A DNA stretch of 7,432 nt from Tepidisphaeraceae bacterium (GTDB taxonomy: Bacteria > Planctomycetota > Phycisphaerae > Tepidisphaerales > Tepidisphaeraceae), in assembly GCA_025450555.1 (NCBI GenBank), contig JANWHF010000324.1:1-7432 (forward strand), written 5' to 3'. This document shows positions 1 through 7,394 of the stretch, piece by piece; the stretch's first letter is position 1, and the number at the start of each line of letters is the position of its first letter. The notes beneath the pieces were generated by a model. The model saw only the letters and a list, made by a program, of their open reading frames with translations, did not search any database and had not been told where the DNA came from. A program made the translations under genes and the position numbers.

Positions 1-864
1 CGCGTTTATGCGATTACCAGCCCGGCAGCGGGCGCTGGCAAGACCAGTACAACCCTTGCCCTGGGTCTTTCCTTTGCCGCCGCGCGTTGCAAGACGCTGA
101 TTTTGGATTGCGACATTGTCGGCGGTGGCCTTACCGCCCGCATCAAGAAGACCTGCCATCGTAAGATCGGACAGATTCTCATGCGCGAAGGCTTGCTTAC
201 CGAAGAGCAGTTGGCCAAAGCTCTTCCCATCGCGCTCAAGTACCACAAGCGCATCGGCGAAGTGCTGGTGAAGCTTGGCTGGCTGACCACTGCCGATATC
301 GACCATGCTCTGAGCGTGCAGAGCCAGTCACAGTTGGGCCTGTTGGACGTGCTCAATGGCGAGCCTCTGGCGGAATGCACGATCGGCACCGGCATCCCTG
401 GCTTGTTTGTGCTGCCGCTGGGGGGCGCGACCTCATCGCACGTGGGTCAATTATCGCCGTATGCGATGCGAGCCATCGTAGATGTTGCCAGGCAGGAGTA
501 TGACGCGGTTCTGATTGACACCGGACCGGTCCTCGGCAGCCTCGAAGCTTCCATTGTTGCGGCGGAAGCCGATAAAGTATTGCTGGTCCTCTCGCGCGGC
601 GAGCCACAGGCCCTCGCTCAGAAATCCATATCAAAACTGCGATCAATCGGCGCACGTACCGCTGGCGTGGTCTTCAACCGTGCAACGATCGAAGATGTCG
701 AAGTATCGGGATATAGCTCCGCTCGCACCAATTCGGCCGGTTCGGCCCGTCGCTCCACTTCGGTCAGAACAATGACAATGGAAGAGGGCGTTACTGTAGG
801 TCCGATCGGGACGGCGGTTGCCTCATCGACGGCGGCGCATGGGCATGTTGAGGGACGGTCATGA
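1..864 (+). CDS. CpsD/CapB-type (BY-kinase family) P-loop ATPase with MshEN-like insert, 5'-truncated
   Basis: This is the C-terminal 287 residues of a MinD/Mrp-like P-loop ATPase of the EPS tyrosine-kinase type; the start lies left of the window. Numbering from base 1, the P-loop is residues 7-16 (SPAAGAGKTS, K14), Walker A' is LILDCD (33-38) and Walker B is VLIDTGP (170-176, D173). Residues 55-107 form a two-part MshEN-like insert, after which the family sequence resumes with LGLLDVLNGEPL and the GLFVLPLG strand. The family normally couples ATP binding and autophosphorylation to control of polysaccharide polymerisation at the inner membrane. Oddities: the Arg usual after Walker A' (DxDxR) is absent (DCDIV), the P-loop lacks the common PGEGK wording, and the last 49 residues contain no Tyr but 16 Ser/Thr. 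It may therefore be an ATPase regulator rather than an active tyrosine kinase. A TTG at 103 could open a shorter reading frame but would remove the P-loop. The stop overlaps the next start (ATGA). The family is secure; kinase activity is not. Confidence 0.85.
   Translation, partial: RVYAITSPAAGAGKTSTTLALGLSFAAARCKTLILDCDIVGGGLTARIKKTCHRKIGQILMREGLLTEEQLAKALPIALKYHKRIGEVLVKLGWLTTADIDHALSVQSQSQLGLLDVLNGEPLAECTIGTGIPGLFVLPLGGATSSHVGQLSPYAMRAIVDVARQEYDAVLIDTGPVLGSLEASIVAAEADKVLLVLSRGEPQALAQKSISKLRSIGARTAGVVFNRATIEDVEVSGYSSARTNSAGSARRSTSVRTMTMEEGVTVGPIGTAVASSTAAHGHVEGRS
163..321 (+). other. MshEN-like (T2SSE_N) domain inserted in the P-loop ATPase
   Basis: Residues 55-107 of the fragment fit the bipartite MshEN consensus RLGxxLLxxGLLxxxxLxxxLxxQ, repeated after a 5-residue spacer. 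Motif I (55-78) reads KIGQILMREGLL then TEEQLAKALPIA. The spacer is LKYHK (79-83). Motif II (84-107) reads RIGEVLVKLGWL then TTADIDHALSVQ. Motif lengths and spacer length are exactly those of the consensus. Motif II keeps the key Arg (R84) and Gln (Q107). Motif I has Lys (K55) and Ala (A78) at these positions, so ligand binding may be altered or lost. MshEN domains bind c-di-GMP in MshE and some GspE-type ATPases. Binding here is inference. Confidence 0.8.
850..855 (+). promoter_or_regulatory. Shine-Dalgarno for the sugar transferase gene
   Basis: GAGGGA lies 5 bases upstream of the ATG at 861, inside the end of the preceding gene. It supports ATG 861 as the start and, with the ATGA overlap, translational coupling. 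Confidence 0.65.
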
Positions 865-2288
865 TTGGTATTGCCGCACCCATTAAGCCGGCTCGCCCGA
901 CCTTATGGGGGCTGACGCCCGCCCAGTTGCATGACCATTACTGGGCCGCTAAGGGCGTGCATGTCGTGCGCCAAGGCCAGATGGAGGAGGTCGAACCCGA
1001 TGCGGAACAATACTTGCTGATGGATTCCCGCACGTTGGCAATGTTTCGCCTGCGCAGCCTTGTCGATCTCTTAAGTTGGGTGCGGCCTGAAGTTCTTTAT
1101 GTCCGCCTCAGCAACCATCATCAGACTTCATATCGAGAAGCAGTTGTCGCCGACGGGGCGAATCAGTTCGTCCGGTTTCAGCGCATTTACAACACATTTG
1201 ATTCCCGGTGCGCGCGCCTGGTTCTTACCCGCAGCCACGAGCTTGCAAAGATTTGGCGGGCGGCTCCAAATATGCGGGAGGCGTGGAAACAGATTCGCCA
1301 GGCCGGCAGGTATGGTACCCGCGAAGTCGCCTCTGTCCGCGGCCGGGCATATGACGACACCGATGATGAGTCGGTGGCCGTTTTCGTCCGGGATTTGATC
1401 CGGACCTGGGAGCGACCCGAGGCTACCATTTCAGGGATTCATCGGCCGCGGGGGAATGCCTGGACCCATGACGATGCCCAGGTCGATCACGATGTTCGGT
1501 TCATTGGCAGTGTTTGGGTGGGCGCGGGCCGAAAGCTCAGCGGCGAAAAAAGCGTAGTGGGGCCATCGGTGTTGTGGGATGATCCCGCGTCGCGACCGTC
1601 TCCTCGTCGTGTTGCATGGGATGAAATAGAGCCCATTCAGCCGCCCGAAATCCGCCCGGTTCGGCTGCGTAGATCATCATCTTTTTACAATTTGACCAAG
1701 CGGGCCTTTGATATTTGCTTTTCAGCAATTGTTCTTCTGCTGACCGGACCGCTTTTTCCGCTCATCATGCTTGCGATCTGGCTCGAAGATGGGCGGCCAT
1801 TTTTCTTTTCACATTCCCGGGAGACGATTGGGGGTAAGGAATTCGGATGCATCAAGTTTCGCTCGATGCGCAAAGATGCAGACGCAATCAAGCAGCAGCT
1901 TCGTTTGCAGAATCAGGCCGATGGGCCTCAGTTCTTTATCGATCATGACCCACGCATTACGCGTGTCGGACGACTGCTGCGAAAACTGAATCTGGATGAA
2001 CTCCCTCAATTCGTAAACGTCTTACTTGGCCAGATGTCTGTGGTTGGGCCGCGGCCAAGTCCGCGGAAAGAAAACCAATTCTGTCCACCATGGCGCGAAG
2101 CGCGCCTGAGCGTGAGGCCCGGCATTACAGGCCTCTGGCAGGTGATGCGAACGCGCCAGGCCGGCCTGGATTTCCAGGAATGGATCAGGTTTGACATCCA
2201 ATATGTTGAGAACGTGAGCTGGCGCCTCGATCTGTCGATTATCTGGAAAACTTTCGCCGTTCTGATTCGCGGGGTAACTCAACGATGA
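861..2288 (+). CDS. Initiating sugar-phosphate transferase (polyprenyl glycosylphosphotransferase) with atypical soluble N-terminal half
   Basis: This 475-residue protein should transfer a sugar-1-phosphate from a UDP-sugar to polyprenyl phosphate, the first membrane step of EPS repeat-unit synthesis. The catalytic module (PF02397 type) runs from about residue 275 to the end: one membrane helix (about 283-308, with P297 and P300 consistent with a re-entrant helix), a KFRSM segment, the Asp-Glu catalytic pair in NLDELPQ (D379, E380), VVGPRP (394-399) and RPGITGLWQV (419-428). All hallmark segments are present, so it is probably active. The first 270 residues have no obvious membrane helix, unlike WbaP-type enzymes with four N-terminal helices. 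Residues 212-241 show hexapeptide periodicity, and residues 1-200 faintly recall a GT-A nucleotidyltransferase (weak inference). The start at 861 has a good SD and overlaps the previous stop. The sugar specificity cannot be read from the sequence. Confidence 0.93.
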   Translation: MIGIAAPIKPARPTLWGLTPAQLHDHYWAAKGVHVVRQGQMEEVEPDAEQYLLMDSRTLAMFRLRSLVDLLSWVRPEVLYVRLSNHHQTSYREAVVADGANQFVRFQRIYNTFDSRCARLVLTRSHELAKIWRAAPNMREAWKQIRQAGRYGTREVASVRGRAYDDTDDESVAVFVRDLIRTWERPEATISGIHRPRGNAWTHDDAQVDHDVRFIGSVWVGAGRKLSGEKSVVGPSVLWDDPASRPSPRRVAWDEIEPIQPPEIRPVRLRRSSSFYNLTKRAFDICFSAIVLLLTGPLFPLIMLAIWLEDGRPFFFSHSRETIGGKEFGCIKFRSMRKDADAIKQQLRLQNQADGPQFFIDHDPRITRVGRLLRKLNLDELPQFVNVLLGQMSVVGPRPSPRKENQFCPPWREARLSVRPGITGLWQVMRTRQAGLDFQEWIRFDIQYVENVSWRLDLSIIWKTFAVLIRGVTQR

Positions 2289-5200
2289 GCGTCAAGGATA
2301 AGAGTCGCCAGCGTCTTGCGATTGTGCTTGTTTCCGTTGCGGGCGTAATTGGCTTGGCAGGAAGTGCCTATTTTGTTCAACAACATCGGGTTGAAAGACG
2401 CGGGCAGAAAGCGCGCCTTGCTGGAGAGCAGGCGCTAAAAGAGGGGCGATACTTTGATGCTTTGCAAGGCATCGGTGTCTACCTTCAGCATCACGGCAAC
2501 GATGCGCAAGCGCTCTACGAATATGGTCAAGCCAGCGAGCATGTAGAGGAACCAAACGGCAAGAACCTGGTTCAAGCGACCAGCTTCTATAACCATGCGC
2601 TGAGCATCAAGCCGGACTTTGATGATGCCCGACACGCATTGTTGAAGCTGTATTTGAAGCTGCAGTTCAATACTGAAACGATCAACACGGCCGACGCAAT
2701 CTTGCGTAAGAGTCCTGAGAATGCCGACGCGCTGGGTGCAAAAGCCATCGCGTTGTATCGGACGCGGAAATTCAAGGAAAGCCTGAGCATAGCTCAGGTT
2801 CACGATAAGCTTGCACCGACCGATTTTGAGATTCAGGACCTTACTTTGGATCTTCTGAATCGTGTGGGAAAAACACCTCAGCAATTAGTGGAATATGCTG
2901 ACTCCTTACGCAAGGCGCAGCATGACGATCCGCGCACTTTATTGCTGGAGGCCATTGCGTACCGCGGCGCAGGCGATAACAAGTCAGCGCTGAACTGGCT
3001 GCACCAGTCGGCTGCTGCGCCCTTTATCGATGCGACCTTTACACAAGCGATCATTGGTCAGCTCGACAGATTTGGGCTCTTTACTGAGTCATTGCCGCTA
3101 CTGAAGAACGTTGCGGATTCTACGTCTGATCCAGTCCTGGTCGAGGCCTACATTTGGCGTCTCTGGCAGGAAGGGCGGGTGCAAGCCGTTGTCGACCGCC
3201 TTGCATCACTCGATCCGGCCAAGCCTTCGTCGACGTCCGATTTACTTGGATTGCGCTCGCTTGCGCTATTATCGCTGGGGCGCCACTCCGAAGCAGATCC
3301 GATTATCCATGCTCTTAGTGAGCGGCACGGCGATGGCGCCGCGCTGGCATGGTCTTCAGTGCTTCCGAAAGTCTACGCAACTGGCGATAAAAACGATGCC
3401 CAGATCATTTCCACTTGCCGTACGGCATTAAGGGTTGCACCAAGCAACGCCTATATCCACATGGCGCTGGCGGAGGCTTCTTCGCGCGTCGGCGAATACG
3501 AGAGTGCAGCGGAGCAATTTCGAACTGCATCGCAACTCGCCCCGGCGTGGAACCTACCACTGCTGCGCGCTTCGCAAATGCTCACGAAGATCGGGCGAAT
3601 CGATCAGGCGGTGGCCGACGCCCAGGCAGGCCGCGCTCGTGCGCCCAACGATGTCGAGGCGATGGTGACGCTTGCGTTGGCTGCCGATCCGGTGGTTCAA
3701 TCGCCCCAAGGCACCAGCGCTCGCGATTTGTTGAAGCTGGTTAATCAGATTCAAGAACGTGTTCCTTTCGAGAATCGGACACTGCCCATTCAGATTCGCC
3801 TGATGGTAATGACAGGCGATAAGGATGCGGCGGTCGCTCGTCTCAGAGCAGCATTGGCTGCACAGCCTCTTCCCCCTGAAGAAACCCTGCTCGCCCTGGC
3901 GTCTGTGAGCCTGAGGGCAAATCTCGGATTGGGTGAGACAATTTTTGATGCTTCTCGCAAAGCCTATGGGCAGACTCCCGATTTGTCCCTTGCCGAAGCA
4001 ATGTGGCATTTCAATGCCGGCGACGCAAAACAGGGTTTGGCTACCCTGAATGCCGCCCGCTCGAAGCCTGCTGTTGGCGATCCGGTTCAATGGCGATTGG
4101 TTTGGGCTCGATATCTGGACCTGATCTCTGATCCCGGCGCCAAAGCCGAATGGGAGTCGCTTGGCAATGACCAGCCAGGCAATACACGAGTGCAATGGAT
4201 GGTTCTCAGCGCGCGATCTGTGCAAATGGACCACAAGTTCATTGGGCAGACGCTGGATCGCCTTCGCGCTGCTGTTGGCGACGAAGGATTGACCATTAAG
4301 CTTGCCCGCGCGCAATGGCTGCTCCAGGTGGACGCGGGACAGAAAGAGACGCTGGAAGCTTCTGTGCTGCTCAATGAAGTCACCAGGACCGCGCCGGACC
4401 TCGTCGCTCCGCACCTGCTCCTGGCGACATGTCTTGAAAGAGTCGGGAATGTCAGCGGTGCGATGGACCAGTTGACGACGGCATTGGACCTTCGACCCAA
4501 TTCGATCGCCATTACGATTGAATTGGCCCGGCTCCTGGAGTCTCAAGGCAATTTTGACCAAGCCAAGACGCGTCTTAGCCGAATTGTGCAGAACAATCTG
4601 ATGACCCCCGTTGAGCGTCAGCAGGTGGCGGCCCTTTTGACCCAGGCGGGAGATGTCAGCCAGGGACTCGCGGTACTTTCCGGGGGTAATAGCTCCAACG
4701 CACAAGCGACTCTGCTGCAGGCACATCTTCTTCATCTTGCAAATCAGGATGAAAAGGCAGAAGCAACGTATAAGAAGCTTCTGGAAACTCCGGACGCCGC
4801 TGTTATCGATTCGGCAATCGATTTCTATCTGTCGCAGGACAAGAAAACCGAAGCGCAAAAAGTGCTGGACACCCTCGATCAGGTGAAAGCGCCGGCCGAC
4901 GTGAAAGAACTGGTGCGTGCCGGATATTATCGTCGAATCAATTCAGTCCAATCTGCGATCGAGCATTATCAGGCGGCTGCAAAGATCAATCCTTCCAGTG
5001 AAAACTCGTGGAGGCAGTTGATCGTTTATTGCCTGGAGGCGGGCAAGTTCGATCTTGCGATGGACTCAGCCCGCGCTGCTGCCCAGTCCATTCCGTCCTC
5101 GCAGGCATTTCATGCGGTGACGGCCAATACACCGCTGCTCAAAGGTGTTTTCGACGAAATTGCGGCTCGTCCGATTGAAGTTGCACTGGTCGCGCCCAAT

Positions 5201-6463
5201 TCAGACGATGATCTACCGGATACAATCGAGGCGCTCCAGATCATTGCCTCAGCAAAACAGAATGCCGCGTCAAGAGAGCAGCTTCTTGCGAAGCTTCGCG
5301 CAATAGCCGATCGTCGACCAAAATTGTTATCGCTGCAAAATTACGTTGCCCAGGCTTATGTCGTGCAGGGCAGACTCGACGATGCCGTGGCCGTCGCCAG
5401 GCGCACAATGCAGGCCTTTCCGACGGAAGTGCAGCCGGTTCGATTGGCAGCCGAAGCGCTCGCGAAAGCGGGTCGATGGACGGAAGCAGCGAACATCGCG
5501 CAGACATGGAAACAGCGGGCGCCACAGGAAGCCACAGCGGCCGACGCGCTCGCTGCCCGCAGTAATCTGGCTTTAAACCAGCCGCAGCGCGCAATCGAAA
5601 TTCTCAAGCCATATATTCCTGCAGCGCAGGCTTCTCCTGACTCCAATGTGAGTCTGGATGTGCTGGGGAATTATACCCAGGCGCAGATTGCTGCCGGCCA
5701 GATGCAGCAGGCCGAGGCGACATTAGAACCGACGTTAGCCAAATCCCCCCGGTGTCGCGAAGCCTGGATGGCTTTGGCATCGCAGGCAATCAAGGATTCA
5801 AGCATCGGCGCAATTTGGCTTGAGCATGTCGAGCCTCTGATTGACAAGAATTCCTTTGCCGAGACGCTTGATTTGGCTCGGGCTTGGATTGCGCTGGCCG
5901 GGCGGCAATCCCAGTATTCTCAACGTGCCAATGAAGTTTTGGCCAAGGCAGCGGTTTTCTCCTCATCCGCAACCCCTTCCCAATCGCCTTTGGTCCTGAT
6001 GCTGGCCATGGTGCAGGAGCAGCAGGGCGACGTGGCCGCAGCGGAACAGACTTATCGAAGGGCGCTCGCACTCGATCCGACTCAGGCCGTTGCCATGAAT
6101 AATCTGGCGATGATCGTTGTGCGGAGGAATGGGGATCTTCGCGAGGCGATGCAGTTGGCTGTGGGCGCTGTAAAGGAGAAGCCCACTGTCCCTGCTTTTT
6201 ACGATACCCTGGCGACGGTCCAGGCAACGAGCAGAGACTATCCAAAGGCGATCAGCAGTATGAATAGCGCATTGTCGCTTCAGCCCGATAATATCATGTA
6301 TCAGGTCAATCTTGCCTCGATTCTGGCCACCAGCGGTCAGCCGGCCAAGGCAAAGCTGATGCTGAACAAGATTGATTCGAGCACGATTTCGTCGACGTCG
6401 ATCCCGCCCGAGACGCGCGAAAAGCTGACGGAATTGCGACGAACGCTTGCAGGCAAGGCCTGA
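2285..6463 (+). CDS. Large membrane-anchored TPR-repeat protein of the EPS locus
   Basis: This 1,392-residue protein begins with a short basic segment (K4, K6, R8, R10), then a hydrophobic helix at about 11-31, and basic residues again (34-45). This fits an uncleaved signal anchor with the bulk of the protein outside the cytoplasm, although the positive charge after the helix leaves topology open. The rest is helical repeat. Clear TPR-like units include residues 45-190 (for example HALSIKPDFDDARHALLKLY), about 703-766 (ALDLRPNS followed by a second helix pair), about 880-930, about 1015-1080, and the best-conserved block 1234-1365 (RALALDPTQAVAMNNLAMIV, ALSLQPDN). There is no lipobox and no enzyme motif. 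TPR proteins of this type in EPS and PEP-CTERM loci (PrsT/TIGR02917-like) and AlgK/PelB-type proteins scaffold polysaccharide assembly or export; which one applies here is inference. The ATG overlaps the transferase stop (ATGA), with a weak GGGG SD at 2271-2274. Confidence 0.88.
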   Translation: MSVKDKSRQRLAIVLVSVAGVIGLAGSAYFVQQHRVERRGQKARLAGEQALKEGRYFDALQGIGVYLQHHGNDAQALYEYGQASEHVEEPNGKNLVQATSFYNHALSIKPDFDDARHALLKLYLKLQFNTETINTADAILRKSPENADALGAKAIALYRTRKFKESLSIAQVHDKLAPTDFEIQDLTLDLLNRVGKTPQQLVEYADSLRKAQHDDPRTLLLEAIAYRGAGDNKSALNWLHQSAAAPFIDATFTQAIIGQLDRFGLFTESLPLLKNVADSTSDPVLVEAYIWRLWQEGRVQAVVDRLASLDPAKPSSTSDLLGLRSLALLSLGRHSEADPIIHALSERHGDGAALAWSSVLPKVYATGDKNDAQIISTCRTALRVAPSNAYIHMALAEASSRVGEYESAAEQFRTASQLAPAWNLPLLRASQMLTKIGRIDQAVADAQAGRARAPNDVEAMVTLALAADPVVQSPQGTSARDLLKLVNQIQERVPFENRTLPIQIRLMVMTGDKDAAVARLRAALAAQPLPPEETLLALASVSLRANLGLGETIFDASRKAYGQTPDLSLAEAMWHFNAGDAKQGLATLNAARSKPAVGDPVQWRLVWARYLDLISDPGAKAEWESLGNDQPGNTRVQWMVLSARSVQMDHKFIGQTLDRLRAAVGDEGLTIKLARAQWLLQVDAGQKETLEASVLLNEVTRTAPDLVAPHLLLATCLERVGNVSGAMDQLTTALDLRPNSIAITIELARLLESQGNFDQAKTRLSRIVQNNLMTPVERQQVAALLTQAGDVSQGLAVLSGGNSSNAQATLLQAHLLHLANQDEKAEATYKKLLETPDAAVIDSAIDFYLSQDKKTEAQKVLDTLDQVKAPADVKELVRAGYYRRINSVQSAIEHYQAAAKINPSSENSWRQLIVYCLEAGKFDLAMDSARAAAQSIPSSQAFHAVTANTPLLKGVFDEIAARPIEVALVAPNSDDDLPDTIEALQIIASAKQNAASREQLLAKLRAIADRRPKLLSLQNYVAQAYVVQGRLDDAVAVARRTMQAFPTEVQPVRLAAEALAKAGRWTEAANIAQTWKQRAPQEATAADALAARSNLALNQPQRAIEILKPYIPAAQASPDSNVSLDVLGNYTQAQIAAGQMQQAEATLEPTLAKSPRCREAWMALASQAIKDSSIGAIWLEHVEPLIDKNSFAETLDLARAWIALAGRQSQYSQRANEVLAKAAVFSSSATPSQSPLVLMLAMVQEQQGDVAAAEQTYRRALALDPTQAVAMNNLAMIVVRRNGDLREAMQLAVGAVKEKPTVPAFYDTLATVQATSRDYPKAISSMNSALSLQPDNIMYQVNLASILATSGQPAKAKLMLNKIDSSTISSTSIPPETREKLTELRRTLAGKA

Positions 6464-6466
6464 AAA

Positions 6467-6480
6467 CGGGGAAAATCCCG
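6467..6480 (+). promoter_or_regulatory. Small hairpin over the putative SD of the FHA gene
   Basis: In the 21-base gap between the TPR stop and the FHA start, CGGGG (6467-6471) can pair with TCCCG (6476-6480) around an AAAA loop, giving four GC pairs plus one G-U. The only plausible SD-like run, GGGG, is in the stem, and GGAAG just before the ATG is too close to serve as a standard SD. It could tune translation. There is no U tract, so it is not a terminator. It is short and could be chance. Confidence 0.3.
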
Positions 6481-6484
6481 GAAG

Positions 6485-7387
6485 ATGCCGATTCGATCTG
6501 TTCCCAAATCCTGGGAGGGGGCCGACGCGCCAAGACTAATTTTGGACGATCGGCCGGATCGCCCTGTTGTCCTGTCGCGGCCAATCACGTTCATTGGTCA
6601 AAGGCGCGACGCGCACGTGCGGCTGCCCGTTGGCGGCGTCAGTTCCCTTCACGCCATCATCGCGATCGATTCGTCCGGGGCGTGGATTTATGATCTGGCC
6701 AGCCGCACGGGAACGACTCTCAATGATCAAAAGGTGACCCAAGCGCGCCTGAAGTCGGAAGATTCCCTGAAGATTGGCGCGGCGACTTTCCACTTTTTGG
6801 ATTCGCGGTCAGGACACACCGACGAATCATCTCTTGTTCCATATTCGATTGAGATTAGCGACGGCACGAGTCTGGCTGTCTCTGACCGCTTTTTTTCGAT
6901 TGGCCGGCGTCCTGGATCGAACTGGCGTCTAGACTCTCCTGACGTCTCTCTTACCCATTCGATGATCTGCCAATTGGATGGAAGGTTATTTCTTCGCGAC
7001 GCAGGCTCGCGTTGTGGAACGCATCTCAACGGCCTGCGTGTCTCACTTGTGCAAATTCTTCCCGGCGATCTATTTGGCATTGGAGGCGTGAGATTTCGCG
7101 TCAAAAGGAAACATGAAGAACAACTTGAAGAGCCGATGAGCAATTCCGATGCAGAGCCAACCGATAGCACGCCGGCGACAAAGAAGGGCTCGGCGAAGTT
7201 CGATGATCTTTCTCCAGAGTTACTCGACAGTCTCTTTAGAGACGATGAGCTGCCAGGGTCGGCAGAAAGCGCGGAGTCCGGGCTGAATGACACCGCGTCT
7301 GTTGATTGGGGTTTTTTAAAGTCAGCGCTTCCCACCATTGCCGCTGCCGATCAACCGCCAGAAGACCGGAAGCCTGAATCAGAGTAG
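6485..7387 (+). CDS. Tandem FHA-domain protein with acidic tail
   Basis: This 300-residue soluble protein probably binds phosphothreonine peptides. FHA1 spans about residues 17-106: IGQRRDAHVRLP (37-48), S53xxH56 (SSLHA), and the TGTTLND turn with N80. FHA2 spans about 121-207: SIGRR (138-142), S155xxH158 (SLTHS), and SRCGTHLNG with T179 and N182. FHA2 keeps the full GR/SxxH/N set, whereas FHA1 has Gln (Q39) in place of the conserved Arg of GR. Residues 211-300 form a low-complexity acidic, Ser-rich tail with about 23 Asp/Glu, including the possible helix DDLSPELLDSLFRDDELPG (240-258), which could be a docking segment. There is no signal peptide or membrane helix, so it is cytoplasmic. It follows the TPR gene after 21 bases and is presumably in the same transcript, pointing to Ser/Thr-phosphorylation control of the EPS machinery. 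The ATG at 6485 is preferred although its SD is weak; no better in-frame start is evident. The partner is unknown. Confidence 0.9.
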   Translation: MPIRSVPKSWEGADAPRLILDDRPDRPVVLSRPITFIGQRRDAHVRLPVGGVSSLHAIIAIDSSGAWIYDLASRTGTTLNDQKVTQARLKSEDSLKIGAATFHFLDSRSGHTDESSLVPYSIEISDGTSLAVSDRFFSIGRRPGSNWRLDSPDVSLTHSMICQLDGRLFLRDAGSRCGTHLNGLRVSLVQILPGDLFGIGGVRFRVKRKHEEQLEEPMSNSDAEPTDSTPATKKGSAKFDDLSPELLDSLFRDDELPGSAESAESGLNDTASVDWGFLKSALPTIAAADQPPEDRKPESE

Positions 7388-7394
7388 CTGCGAC

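Noticed and set aside
103..864. TTG at 103 as the real start of the first gene.
   Set aside because: The frame is open to base 1, and the upstream codons encode a P-loop (GAGKTS) and the strand leading to Walker A'. The gene is cut by the window edge.
3554..4858. A 434-residue open frame on the - strand inside the TPR gene.
   Set aside because: It lies wholly opposite a well-supported coding sequence with clear TPR pattern. Its translation is rich in Arg, Gln, Cys and His with no recognisable domain, and no operon partner exists on that strand. Long antisense frames are common under GC-rich genes.
6467..6480. The hairpin between the TPR and FHA genes as a terminator separating transcripts.
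   Set aside because: The stem is only five pairs, no U tract follows, and the next ATG is five bases away.
6306..6594. Two overlapping - strand frames (6306-6584 and 6337-6594) across the TPR/FHA junction.
   Set aside because: They are low-complexity antisense shadows without ribosome sites, overlapping two good genes.
7309..7320. GGGGTTTTTTAAAG as a promoter or terminator element.
   Set aside because: It lies within the FHA gene and encodes in-frame residues WGFLK; no stem precedes the T run.
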